In this document: positions 32,707 through 44,905 of the stretch, one piece after another
How positions within the stretch are numbered: the first letter of the stretch is position 1
Layout: each line of letters opens with the position of its first letter
Assembly: GCA_020746875.1 (NCBI GenBank)
Contig: JAGTJL010000025.1
Span: 62,001 to 126,000, forward strand
Direction of reading: 5' to 3'
Length of the DNA stretch: 64,000 nucleotides
Origin: Rhexocercosporidium sp. MPI-PUGE-AT-0058
Lineage: Eukaryota > Ascomycota > Leotiomycetes > Helotiales
Program-made: the position numbers and the translations under genes
The notes under the pieces: generated by a model
What the model was told of the DNA's origin: nothing
The model's input: only the letters and a program-made list of their open reading frames with translations
Databases searched by the model: none

Positions 32707-33593
32707 TTACGTCATCTGAGAAAGCTCCCTGGTACCATTGGCATCCTTCTGATTAACATCCACAACCACAGTCTCCACTTCAACGCAAGTACGACCCAGC
32801 TTAAAGCCGAGCGCGATGGTGATGATAACAACGAAGAACTCCTCCACAATAGCCATCAGCACATTCGTTACAATACTGCCATTAAAGAGCGAGAAGGTGC
32901 TGTTGTGCACGAAGATGCAGAGCATGGCGTATAGCACACGGACGAAAATTGCTACCAAAGCAACTGGGATGTAGATTCGCAGAGGCTGCTCTGAGTGCGG
33001 CAAAGCGGAGCTGTGAGGGAGAGAGAGGATGAAGATTGTGGTTAGGACGATGAAAACGAGGATGTTGAGGGTTATGCCAACTTTCGAAATGGTGGGTGGT
33101 GTGAAGGTGCCGTTCGCTGCTTGTGAACTGGGAGCGGTGACTCCAAGGATTCCGAGGATTAGACTGACGCCGATAACTAGTTGGACGATACGGAAAACTT
33201 TCGAGTTGATCTTTGGGTTCTGCATTGAGGGGTTGATCCATTCGATCCTGATGTCAAACGAATTAGTGGCGAGCCCAGAGGAACCATTTCGCCACCCGCT
33301 TTAAGTTATACTTACAGTCTGGACAACATTCCCAAGACCGTCAGCAAAAGTGGTGCAAGTCCAATCGAGTCGAGTATGAGTGTCGCCTTAATCAGACCCT
33401 CCGTTGGATTGTTATAAGTCAAGAGCTGGCACACAGCTCCAGCAACTCGGATCACGGACAGAATCACCACGAAGATCCAGCCTGCTGTTCGTTTGAATCC
33501 TTGCCGAAGGCAGACTGCAATGCCGAGGAATACGCATGGGATGAAGACGATGAGCTCTGCGATGGAGACATCGCCGTGCTTGTCGATGTGCAT
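32707..33593 (-). CDS. DUF7702-like multi-pass membrane protein (272 aa)
   Basis: Two exons, 33593-33316 and 33247-32707, with a 68-bp intron (GTAAGT...ATCAG) joining LGMLSRL to IEWINPSMQ in frame. About seven hydrophobic segments are visible: AELIVFIPCVFLGIAVCL, AGWIFVVILSVIRVAGAVC, then segments near LAPLLLTVLGML, VFRIVQLVIGVSLILGIL, ITLNILVFIVLTTIFIL, IYIPVALVAIFVRVLYAMLC and VLMAIVEEFFVVIITIALGF. This layout and the R-x-A-G loop resemble the fungal integral membrane family now called DUF7702, of unknown function. I chose MHIDKHGD as start because the upstream in-frame codons look non-conserved. Confidence 0.78.
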
Positions 33594-34620
33594 GATGTAG
33601 AGTAGATGGGCGGAAGAGGATAGTTTGAAAAAGAAAGGGCTTGCAACTGATTGGGGTGAAATGTGTCTTGAAGCTTGGAGAGGAATTGAAGAGGTAGAAG
33701 CAGAGTTCGCGTGAGGTTTCTTCTCTTTTAAATGAGAGATGCCGAGAAGGATGGCTTTTTGTTCATGGCTGTAGCCACGACCCTTTTTAGAACCATGTTC
33801 CGAGCAAAGCGCCTCGCGCTCCAATATCTACAAGAAAAACATGGTTCTCGCTCCCCCTTATTGGTTGTTGCGGGCCCTCTCGATCGTTCCCATCATCTCA
33901 GTCTCTGCGCAGCATGCAATGCACCTTCACAGTGCTTGTTCACGGTGTTATTCTTCTCGAGTGTTGATGCAACGACGTTGAGCTATGGATGGAAGAGGCT
34001 CAGCCGCGGACCTGCAGGGGAAACCGGATTTCCTAATGCGGGGGGTAACTCGACGCTACTGTAAGACTGCGGGTGCTTGCTCTGGAAGCTAATTAATTAC
34101 CCTGCAATGCAACGAACAGAGTCCGTCAGCAGCTGAAAGAAAGACCTCGAACGACCACTGCAGCTACAGTACAGTACATTTCGAACATCGATTCTCAGGT
34201 CATCCCCTACCCCCTAATTACAACTTGGGGAAGCTCAGCTACTCAGCTTCACGCCGAAGTATACAACAAAACAAGAACTAAAGAAATCCTCGATCGCGGC
34301 ATTTCCTAGCGACCAGTGGTTTTCCCTGCAGCATCACCTTTTCATTCGTGATGCTGGCTGTCGGCGTCGCTGAGCCTTAGCCTAGACAACGTATATACCC
34401 CGCAGCAAGCACGAAAGTCGATACCTCTTTCGGTCCTTGTCTCGTTCATAATTAGTGGCAAAGTGTCGTCTCTGTGGTGCACCACTTCTTCCACATCCAC
34501 AGGCTGCGATATTACGCAGTCTCACCCTCTCGCACCAGATTGGGCGCTGCATTCCCAAACCTCACGTTCTCGTCACGGCAGAACCCCTAAAAACGAGTCC
34601 ACAATTCGTTGCCAAATGCC
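33594..34620. promoter_or_regulatory. divergent intergenic region
   Basis: About 1 kb between a minus-strand membrane-protein gene and the plus-strand Zn2Cys6 regulator, so both promoters should lie here. No specific site is assigned. ORF 33732-34064 has no recognisable domain. Confidence 0.45.
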
Positions 34621-36190
34621 ATGCCGTTCCACGGTCGCCCTTCAGACGCTTGTGGGCCGTGCCGGAAGGGAAGACTGAGAGTACGTTCTCCCAATCCGTC
34701 TCCGTCTCTTCCTCCTAAGAAGCACTCTCCAACGCCCATTGCTGCAGTGTGACCGCGCCCGACCATCTTGCACCCAATGCATTCGCAAGTCCATAATCTG
34801 CTCCGGTTACAGAAAAGTGGCCCTGCTCCTCTTCAAGGATGAGTCGGAGTCAACAGCTCGAAAAGTCCAATGGGAGAAGAATGGGGAGATCTATCAGCCA
34901 CCTTCTACAAGACCGACGAATGACTTTGAACCAATCACTGTCACACTCTTTAACCACACAGACTTACCATCACCGTCTCGTTCTATCACCCCATCCCAAG
35001 ACGATCGGGCACTCGCATATTTCATGTCCTCTTACATCCCAGCTTCTCCCTTCTACTATCTTTCTGAAGTATACAAAACTACAACACCAATAGCACAAGA
35101 TGCAGTATCTTCAACCATTCTAGCTGCATCATTGGCAAGCCTTTCGCTTCACGTCGGGAGCAGTAAGCTCATGGAAAATGCCCGGACGCACTACTCAGAA
35201 GCCCTAGCACAAACAAACGCAGCACTCGCCTCACCGAATACCGCTATTCTAGATCGCACTCTCATTTCAGTCCTTACTCTAGGTCTTTTCGAAGCCATTG
35301 CATTTTCCAGCCGCCGCTCACCAGAAAGTTGGACAACTCACACTCTCGGCGCCGTCCAACTCATCCGCCTGCGTGGTAATAAGCAACTGAAGACATCTCT
35401 AGGCACAAGACTCTTCTTGCAGACATGCAACAACATCCGCAGCAGCTGCATCGCACGGAGCACCCCCTTGCCCAATGAATTCGTCTACTTCTGCGAGCAG
35501 GCCAAGCCGTTTCTCGACCACAGCATTCCCAACGCGCGGCTTGGTCCTTTGATGGACAACATCATAAGCCTGCGAGTGCAACTAATGGCGAAGCATATTG
35601 GCACGCACCAAATACCAGCACTGATCCACGAGACGCTACAGCTAGATGAACAGGTGCTGACTTTGATGGACATGCTCCCGCCCAGCTGGCGCTACGAAGC
35701 CATGCCACAGCACAGAATTCCATCATGGGCATATCAAGGCCTTGCCCATACATACGCCGATCATCGAATATCCCGACACTGGAACACCCTCCACCAAACA
35801 CGCCTTTTCGCAAACGAGGTAGTCTGGCATCTAGCCGCACATGTAGCCTGGGCCAAGCAACATCCCGAGCTCTGCCTCTACATCAAAGATTTCGACGCCG
35901 AAGCCCTGCAAGCTACAGCTGAAGCTAACCGTACCCAAGTGATTGGCAATATATTTGCCAGTGTACCGCATTTTCTGGGCGAAGAAGGCACGGCTTTCGG
36001 CCCTGCGGCGCGCTTTCTGATCTGGCCGTTAACCATTGTGGCCGAGAGGAAGTTGACACCGGAGCCGGCGCGAAGGTATGCGACTTGGTGTTTGTATGAG
36101 ATTGCGAGGCAAGCGAGAATTCCGCAGGCGTTGCACGCTGCTGAAGCTATCAAGTCCGAAGCTTCTACTGATTGGTACGTTCGTGGGTAA
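34621..36190 (+). CDS. Zn2Cys6 fungal-type transcription factor (500 aa)
   Basis: Two exons, 34621-34680 and 34748-36190, with a 67-bp intron (GTACGT...GCTGCAG) that splits the DNA-binding domain, as is common in this class. The spliced N terminus reads MPFHGRPSDACGPCRKGRLR then CDRARPSCTQCIRKSIICSG. This gives Cys spacing C-x2-C-x6-C-x6-C-x2-C-x6-C, the binuclear zinc cluster that binds CGG-type sites in the nucleus. The remaining ~440 residues are the helical fungal-specific regulatory region (ALAYFMSSYIPASPFYYLSE, and HTLGAVQLIRLRGNKQLKT) found in regulators lacking a Gal4-like coiled coil. Targets are unknown; no biosynthetic cluster is evident beside it. Confidence 0.88.
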
Positions 36191-37731
36191 ATTATCTTGT
36201 GCTTGCTATGTCAGTATTAATGATTGGGGATAGCTTCTGACTGTATTTCAGGATGCATTTATTTGTCCTTGGGTAGAAGAAGATATTTCGTTTTTATTGC
36301 CACTAAGCTACTCAAGCATAAAAAATGAGTCAACATGCGTCCACAACGTGGTTTTGGCCCAGGTTGAGAAAAGAATGCCTTCACTTAAATCAGCAACTAA
36401 GAAGATCGAATATACCTCATAATGTCTTTCCATATCAATAATCTTTGAACCCCCGTGCTGCGTGGTATACCCCTATATTTCTTTCCCAAACCTCAGACCT
36501 AAACACAGCATCGAAGAACTCTTTCCCTGCTTTTCCTTGTACCAGAGGAACCCACACCAACTACCTCGGAACATCCCTCATCTTATCCCAAGACTTGATC
36601 GCACACACAGCAACACGTTCTCTCAACTAAGGCTCTAGCCAAGCCAAATCTTGTTCCGCAAAGACTGAGACCGCGCCAACCATCAAGAGCCAAGTATGAA
36701 GATTCGGAGGCACGCTACTAAAAGCCTCTCAACAATCAAGATAACATCGATACGGAGGCCCTCAAATGGGCATACGTTGTCCTCACGACTGTCCACTGCA
36801 GGAAAACATGCGAAGCAAGTACCGAGAGACTGAGCCGCATTTCTTCGTTAGCAGAGGCGACGTCAAAGCTCATGTGCACGAGTCGGTACATGCGGAGGAC
36901 ATCGTGCGCAAGAACAGTTCCTAGGGAGTCCTATCTTGCGCCCAGCTGCGAGATTGACTAGCGAGTAGAAGTTTGGCCATTGTTTACCATGCTTAGCAAT
37001 CAATGGACTCACAAGGTGCTTGACTAGTGGGAAGCATGCAGGGCAGATAGCCTCGAAGGGAAATAGTTGAGACCTGCGAGTTTGCCAGAGAGTTCGAAGC
37101 GAGCGTGCCAGAACCTAAGATGATACCCAGATGCTAGCCTCCTCGACATAAGCAATCTTCGACTAGGGCAGTGGAGGTGTTGAAGAGGTCCTTGTTTGCT
37201 AGATTTGGTCACTCGTCCCGCCAATGCAGGTTGGCCTCGTTGATTCACCTAATTGGCTCGAATGTAGTGAACTGATTCCCTAAAGGAGTAAAGGATCCCT
37301 AGGGGAACTATCAGTAGGGATAGTAAAACGGCATAGCATGGGGCAAGAAATGAAAGTGCCTAGTGAGAAGAGCCAGGAGCTGAAGTTGAAATAGAGATGT
37401 TGGGAGCTCTACATCTAACCGATTTCAAGAAACTCTATCCTGGCTAGCTGGCTGCTGGTTCGTCTATGAGTGTGCATAACGCTAGAGCTGGCACTACATC
37501 CTCTTTGTTATACGACGGAAATGTTTGCACTTCCCTTCCTGATGTCTCACGCGAGCAGCGCCGGCTTTGCTCGGGCTCAGCTCAGGGCCGGCTGAGCATC
37601 GGCTCAGTATCGGCTCAGGTGTGCTCAGCCGTGCTTAGGCGTGCTCACCTCCTGGTTCACACGCTTATTAGAAATTATTAACTTTTAACGAGGGGCTCGA
37701 AGAGGTCACTTTTCGAACCAGAGATCCCAAA
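36191..37731. other. gene-poor stretch, no intact gene
   Basis: Only short overlapping ORFs. A minus-strand piece at 37248-37024 is coding-like but isolated, with stops around it, so a decayed gene is possible. Near 37560-37640 there is a cluster of GCTCAG motifs. Confidence 0.4.
37572..37638. repeat. cluster of short GCTCAG / GGCTCAG repeats
   Basis: About nine imperfect copies of GCTCAG/GCTGAG/GCTTAG within roughly 70 bp, including ATCGGCTCAGTATCGGCTCA. It lies about 95 bp left of the inverted-repeat element at 37732. Confidence 0.6.
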
Positions 37732-37933
37732 TACCGTATTATCTGTCGTACCATCCCATGGGCTTATAACCCGTTCCTTTTAATTTTGATACCATTAGAC
37801 CTGGGTTTATATAAGGGGGGTCTTAGAAATCTCATATAAAAAAGGACAAAAAAGCGGGGTTTCTACTGAAATTGATACATTTGGACCTGGGGCTTATACT
37901 ATGGGGTTGGCTTATACGACAGGTAATACGGTA
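37732..37933. mobile_element. mariner/pogo-like MITE (202 bp)
   Basis: 19-bp terminal inverted repeats with one mismatch: TACCGTATTATCTGTCGTA (37732-37750) against the complement of 37915-37933. The outermost TA on both sides fits the TA target duplication of Tc1/mariner/pogo elements. The interior carries GGCTTATA-type motifs in both orientations and no ORF. Confidence 0.75.
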
Positions 37934-38187
37934 GCCATACTGGTTGCCCGTTATTTTTGTGCCTTCAACTGTGGCTTTGCAGTGTTAAATCCGAAAGGAT
38001 GCGACTCGAGAAGTATACATCATATGACCTAAGGAACATGCCTTGACAGTAATTATTAATAGCAAAATAGCACTTATCACTGCAGTGAAGTATTCATAAC
38101 AACAGGTGACTACTTGGGCTTGCAAAAGGCCTTATATTCGTGCTATGACAATGCAATCCCTCCCAGGCCATGTTCAAGCGATAAGAA
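37934..38187. other. short intergenic stretch
   Basis: Nothing recognisable between the MITE and the broken gene to its right. Confidence 0.4.
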
Positions 38188-38960
38188 CTAGTGGAACAGA
38201 AATAACAAAGTCCAGGCTAAGACCGTGATCCATATCAACCAAATATAAGGCGCAATAAAGAGTCTGGCGGAAGAACTGCTATTCTCATAGAGGAATGTAT
38301 TGTTCTCCATCTGTGCTTCCTCACTAATGGTCTCAGAAGGGGAGAGTTTGGTGGGACACCTCTGGGCTCCGTAGTGCACTGCTAAAGGAGTGGTCTCCGG
38401 TGTTACGCTCTTGAGTAGAGATTCGAATGCCTCAAAGACGTCGTGGGGTACATGCTGTCGCTCAAAAAGGCAGTCTCTTGGTATGTTACCCTGTATGTCG
38501 CGAGCTTGGACGTTCAGATCGCGGAGGCAGCTCGATGTTAGTATCTGGATTGATTCTAGATCACGCGATATTCAGGAAGGCTCACCCCCAAGTTCTTATG
38601 CTTGCTCCCCATATCTCAGGCTAGAGCAGCAGCTGCTCAGGTCCAGAGACGGAAATGGAAAATGGCATGAGAACATTCCCATACCCAATGTGTTGCTATC
38701 CTCCGGATTCACGAGAAGGAGCTTGTTTAGCTGGCTTTGAGCGATCTTGACTTGGTCAAAGTCAAAACGTCTCAGTGCAGTCATCGTTAGCTCAAGCTCT
38801 TTATAGCTTAACTCTTCTCCATTATCTGACCAAATAATGTGCCGAAGTGCAGTTGATCTTCTTGTTATACGCCCGCAACTTCAACACCCAATTCATTCGT
38901 AAATGGGTCCCATACACTATAAAGCGATCTTGTATTATATTAAGAATATCAGCCACGTGG
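38188..38960 (-). pseudogene. broken gene ending in a single transmembrane anchor
   Basis: Three minus-strand pieces in different frames read coding-like: VDHVADILNIIQDRFIVYGT (about 38960-38880), then IIWSDNGEELSYKELELT continuing into RRFDFDQVKIAQSQLNKLLL (about 38860-38690), then a terminal anchor with SSSARLFIAPYIWLIWITVL before the stop at 38188. They need at least one frameshift to join and no good introns were found. Looks like the remains of a helical protein with a C-terminal membrane anchor; family not recognised. Confidence 0.5.
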
Positions 38961-40783
38961 TCAACTTTATTCTTGTCACCAGCTAGTACTGCATGTTGAA
39001 CAATTAATAGTTGTGAGAGCTTTACAAAGCTGACATTGAGGGGGTGTATGTTATGCCCTGGTGGTAAGATCTGTGAGAATTTATGCCTAGCACAGTAAGA
39101 ATTTCGGTCAGGTGTACGGCAAGCAATGCCGCTAGCTCTTACGATTTATCACGTTCATATATTTCATATTTTTATCAGCGGGTTAAATTTACTGGAATAG
39201 TCAGTTCTTGAGAAATCCCAAGCGCTGCTAGAGGAGAGTGCAAGCGTTCAAGCAACTTTCAGCTGCCTTTGTGCCCTGCATCAACAACGCTATGATTCTA
39301 CGTTAATTGGAACCATGAGAAAATATACGAAATTTTGACGGATGTCATGGCTCCGTTGACCTAAGGCTATGGACTTATCATCACAGCCCAATTCTCCTAT
39401 TTCTAAATGGCAAAATCTAGCTTCTAGTACCAAATTATGACTTAAACTAGATTTTAGGAGATTAAATAATGAGCGTTTTCGGTAATATTAACGAAGCATA
39501 AATTCAGAACTGATCCTTTCACCCTCCGTCGTCACTCCGTTTTATCAATAGTCATCCGCCCAAATCTGGTAGTCTCGTTCGTCATACTGGTTACCCTCAT
39601 TCCGGGTAGAATATATGCGTTGACTAATATATTTCCTTCCTCCACAGTCGCTTGTCCATCTCTCTGAAACCCAACTTCTAAATCATTTTATTGCTAATGG
39701 TATTTGCGGGATAGTAAAATCTAATGATGTCTTTCAGACTAAAGGAGTACGAGAGTACATAAGCTGCGGCTTTAAAAGTATAACTTTGGCGGCGATAAAC
39801 AGGGAGGATGGCTTATTTAATATCTTATATAGCAGACATTCTAAAGTTGAATGTGATTATAGATAGATCGACGTACGGGTGGGATGTCAGGATGCCGCTC
39901 GCTGAGATTGACATGCCCGATCGACGGGCTAGTTTTAGAGCCCAGGTGTATGATATAGACCTGGGATACGACTTCAGTAGAGGGATTCTGCCAAAATTGT
40001 GGTCGTATTGAATTTGAAATTCACCGAAGGACGATTTGGCTTCAGTTTAGACAGAAATCTGGACTAAGAGTTGTGTTCTTCATAAATCAGCACAACAGTT
40101 CGTCTGTCCCTGGGGGTACAGAGCCGGCTACGGTGTTCTACAGCTCTACAAGAAACTGCGAATCATCTTCGGCATCATAAAGAGTTATGTGAGACGTTCA
40201 GAGCGCAGTACGGGGGTAAAAATGACCTCTTGATCGATTGATACAGTTAATATTGTTGAGGCAACACAATTGAAGGATGGCTGGGCAGAGGCTCTAGAAA
40301 TAAAAAATTTATCGATAACGTGATGCAGAGTTGTGACTTGGGCTCCCTTAGTGTTGTGCACGATATCATGTCTTTGGTTCTCCTTCGCCAAGGTTTTGGG
40401 CTGAGATTCGGGCTGAGATTCGGCCTGGCCAGACCAATCATGGATGGTAAGTCAGACGGTGGTGCACAAAATTCTGCATTCAGCTGCGCCATGGTGTATT
40501 CTGTATGGAGGCCAGAGATGGTGGTGCCATGTTGTGCGGTCGATCCCGGCGCTCTCAATTCACCAGAGCTGTGCAGCTACATTTACATATCTTTTGCTGG
40601 TCCCTCCCGTCCCGTCCTTTGAATATTTTACTCTGTGGCCCTCAACTTGCACTTGAGACTTTAGCATTGGTATGTTTTGAGTTGTCTATCCTTGACTTTT
40701 GCGCAGCAGCATCTGTTTGTATGGCATACACCATCTTCTGCGTGTCAAAATACCGATGCTGACCGCCTTCGCTGCTAGAACCA
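38961..40783. other. gene-poor stretch, no supported gene
   Basis: Short ORFs only (39808-40011 plus is a 67-codon ORF without known domain). A 12-bp tandem, GGGCTGAGATTC twice, lies near 40398-40421. The last few hundred bases should include the promoter of the ankyrin/NRAMP gene. Confidence 0.4.
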
Positions 40784-43670
40784 ATGGACATCGCGAGCAG
40801 ATCTTGGCCCAGTGTACCAAGTGGAACAGACGGAAACACATTGCACGAGGCAGCATATTCGGGACGTGTGGAAGTCGTTCAGCATCTTTTGGACAATGGA
40901 GCTGAGGTCAATGCTGTTGGTGGACTCTGCGGAAATGCCTTGTCGGCAGCAGCATATGGGGGACATGTTGCAGTCGTCGACCTCTTGCTCAGAAGGGGGG
41001 CTGAGATAAATAGCGTGGGAGGGTTCTATGGCACTGCGCTACAGGCTGCCGCATATGGAGACCACGCAAATGTTGTAGAAATACTCCTCGATAGAGGTGC
41101 CGACATCGATGCGGAAGGCGGGGAGTTTGGCAGCGCTTTGCGAGCGGCAGCCCACAGAGGGCATGATTCAGTCGTCGAACTTCTACTGAGCAGAGGTGCG
41201 GATCCGAATACCCAAGTAAGCAACATGAGTGCTGTAGCCCGAGACTCTGCCAGTTTGTTGAGCAGAGAATCCGGCAGTTTCATCAGTGGAGAGTCTGGCA
41301 GCATGCGGAGCAGGGAATCGGGCACAGCACTGCACGCGGCGGCACGACAAGGACATGAGGCAGTTGTTCAGCTCTTGATAGATCAAGGCGCCGATGTCAA
41401 TGCAGTAGGAGGATTCTATGGCACTGCACTTCAGGCGGCTGCATCCGAAGGACACGAGGACGTTGTCGAACTTCTCCTGGACAACGGGGCGGACGTCAAC
41501 GCTCTGTCTGGAGAGTTCGGGACAGCTCTGCAAGCAGCTGCATGTGAAGGTAACGAGGAAATGATCATACTGCTGATAGAGCGTGGGGCGAATGTCAACA
41601 TCAGAGGAGGAGAATTCGGCAGCGCCCTTGAAGCTGCTACATCAGAAGGCCACGACGAAGTTGTTCGCATTCTGCTGGCGAGTGGGGCCGATGTCAGTAG
41701 CCATGATCAGTACAGCAATGCTCTTCAGCTAGCTGCCTACCAGGGTCATGGAGTGATTGCCCAACGTCTATTGGACCATGGAGCCGTTCCCAGCATACAA
41801 GGAGGATGGCTTCCTACCACTCTCTCTGTCCCGGCTAGGGACGAAACCACCAATCTGCCTCTTGCCCGTCAGACGACGACGACGGTACTTGAGCATTCCC
41901 CTCGAGAGATTTTCACCAGCTCCATCTATGATGTCGAAAATATCAGCGAGATGCGAGAGGGCGAACAAGGCAATGGTTCAGGTGAAGTTCCATCTACTGG
42001 CATCAACGAGAAGGGATCATCCGATGCGCATGCTACCCAATGTTCTTCCGACCTTAATGCTAGGAGGACATTCTCTGGAATTTTGCAGAACGCCTGGAGG
42101 GTTATCCGGAAATTTGGAAAGTTCATTGGGCCAGGTAAGTTCCCTCCGAATAATATTTTTAATTTGAGTACACCCGACTAATTGCACACCGATATATAGG
42201 ATACATCATCGCAGTGGCGTATATTGATCCTGGAAACTACTCCACGGATATCTTGGCGGGTGCCACCTACCGGTTCAAATTACTATTCATTATTCTATTG
42301 TCGAATCTGTTCGCCATCTTCTTGCAAACTTTGTGCATCAAACTCGGCACTGTCACAGGTCTGAACCTTGCCGAGCACTGCAGAGAGCACCTTCCCAGGT
42401 GGTTAAACTATACCCTCTACGTCCTAGCTGAGAGCGCCATTATCGCTACGGATATTACCGAGGTGAATACATCTAACTCTATCAATCAACACGAATATTA
42501 ATACTTCCTTCAGGTCATCGGATCAGCCATAGCATTGAATCTTCTTCTGAATATTCCTCTGGTCGCAGGATGCGCACTCACTTTGGTCGATGTGCTCATC
42601 ATTTTACTGTTCTACAATACTTCCGGCTCCATGCGAAAGCTTCGGTACTTTGAGTATTTCGTCATTTTTCTGGTCCTTGGCGTGATGATGTGCTTCTTCA
42701 TTCAGCTGTCCTATATCGAGGGTGTACAAGTTGCGGAAGTTTTCAAAGGATATCTCCCTTCGTCTTCTATTGTGGAACCAAAAGGGTATTGGCTCCTCTT
42801 ACCTTGTTCATGTTAAGTTACGCTGACATATTGCCTTTATTTAGTCTATACCTCAGCTGTGGTATTATCGGCGCAACAGTTATGCCCCATTCCCTCTATG
42901 TTGGAAGTGGGGTGGTTCAGGCCCGCCTTCACGAGTTCGACATCAAAGAAGGGAACATCCCACCAGAACCAGCGAATTTCTCATCATCAACACTCAGCCT
43001 TAAATACCGCCCATCGCTATCCGCCATCCGTAATTGCCTGAATTACTCCGTCGCAGAACTCGTAATCGCCTTATTCACGTTCGCCCTCTTTGTCAACAGT
43101 GCTATCCTGATAACTGCCGGCGCATCTCTCAACGATGATGACATGGGAAAAGAATCTGATCTCTTTGCTGTGCACGACCTGCTCTCAAATGCCATTACCC
43201 CGGCTGCTGGAACCATTTTCGCAGTATCTCTTCTCCTCAGTGGTACTTCAGCCGGCATTGTAGCTACTATTGCCGGTCAAATGGTCAGCGAGGGCTCTTT
43301 GAACTGGACATGTTCGCCCTGGCTACGACGGTTGATTACTCGATCCATTTCTATCACGCCAAGTATTATCATTGCGGCCGCAGTGGGTCGGAATGGGTTG
43401 ACCGCTGCATTGAACGCCTCCCAGATCGTAATGTGTGCCATTCTGCCATTTGTTTCGGCACCCCTGATTTATTTTACTTGTCGAAATAAATATATGACAG
43501 TCAGCACTAGTGAGGGTGGCGAGGTCAAGATGCGCAATCATTGGTTCACGGCCACAGTGGCTGTTTTGGTGTGGTTAACTGTTGTAGTTATGGATGTTTC
43601 GCTGCTGGTGTTGATTGCCACCGGGAAAGGATGTATGGGAGGGAGTTGTCACAATCAGTTTATCGTGTAA
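40784..43670 (+). CDS. ankyrin-repeat / NRAMP divalent-metal transporter fusion (903 aa)
   Basis: Four exons: 40784-42134, 42200-42462, 42514-42785 and 42845-43670. The introns are 65, 51 and 59 bp, and all junctions keep the frame. Residues about 17-350 contain nine ankyrin repeats of about 33 aa (pattern GTALQAAAxEGHxDVVELLL then DNGADVNA), with an RESGS-rich insert after the fourth. A ~90-residue linker leads without any stop into NAWRVIRKFGKFIGPG, the normal N-terminal lead of fungal NRAMP proteins. The NRAMP part keeps the metal-site motifs DPGN (460-463, TM1) and MPH (642-644, TM6, in GATVMPHSLYVGS) and about 11 membrane helices. NRAMP proteins are proton-coupled importers of Mn, Fe and related ions (yeast Smf1-3). 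The ankyrin half would be cytosolic and could bind regulators. A separate NRAMP gene starting at Met in the linker (MREGEQGNG) is the main alternative. Confidence 0.85.
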
Positions 43671-44905
43671 ATTTTTAGTGCATTTATTTTCGCTATATAT
43701 ATTAGCTAACTGCATATAAAATGAAAGTTGTGTTCTCTCCGATCCCGTAGCCCAATAGAACTTCTCGATGCTTGTTTGAATATTTCACATGACATTTGCT
43801 ACAGAAAAAGTCTCGCAATTATATCTTCTGACTTTAGCACTCATTACTGCTTCTTAAAAAACTAATCCGTGCTGGATCAATCGCCCCTGAATCTGAATCT
43901 CATGCTCGGTGAGCGCATTCATAATGTCTAAAATCGCCCATGACCCCATTACGCTCTTCCTTTGTGCATCCATAAATCAGAATAGCCATCCCTTTGCCGA
44001 AAATCGTACCGTTGTTATTTTTGTTTGGCGTATCCCAATCTCGCTTAGCAAAGTCAACAAACATTTGAGCTGCTCGACTTCTTCACCGCTACCTAACACT
44101 CAGCCGTGGAGCCCATATATCTCTAGTTTATCATTCACTAGGAATACTCCAGCTTTATATCACAGGACCCCCATCACGCATGTCAATCCACAGATCGAGA
44201 TGGCTGATGATACGAATCTTAACACTCAATACGAGGAGGGCCACTCTGAAAGATCAGAGGGCGAGGATTTGGATGCTGACCCTAGCTTGGAGGCGAGTAC
44301 ATTCATTCAATACGATCTTTAAATTTAACAATCGTCTTAACTGCTCTCTGCTCCCATGCCTCCAGTTCAGAGCTCTGGTCCGTCCGTATGGTAAACTCAC
44401 GTTGTTTCTCCTGTTTCTGAAACTCGCTCCCAAAATTCGTCGCCGAGTCTAGTTCTTCAGTCTATCAAATAGACCCGTGTCATTGCCCAGCAGTATGTGA
44501 GATTGAGTTTTTACTATTTCTCGAACCCCAACGGTGAAGATGAAGTGGGTGAGGATGTCGCTAACAAAGGCATCTGGAGTCCATGCATCTCCCCAGTCCC
44601 CCTGTTTATCTGTAGCGAGGCTCGAGCGGAGGCAAGAAGATCGTTAGATCTTATTTGGATTGAGTATTACCGATGTCGCCCGAACTGCCTGAATTTACTT
44701 CGATCTGGAGGTCGACAATCTTCTCGTTACTTGCACCTTCGCCAAATGCGCTCTTCGTTTCAAAGGACAGGTCAACGGCTAAGACAAAGTGAAGCCTATC
44801 ATTATCAGTTCATAGGAACTGATATTGGCCATACACCCGAGTCTGGCCGTATGCCTCTTCACATTCGTGACCAGAAACGGCCAGTTGCTCAACCTCCCCT
44901 CATCT
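43671..44905. other. intergenic or decayed region, no supported gene
   Basis: A coding-like acidic start (MADDTNLNTQYEEGHSERSE) lies at 44201 but no continuing exon could be joined. ORF 44497-44928 has no known domain. Confidence 0.35.
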
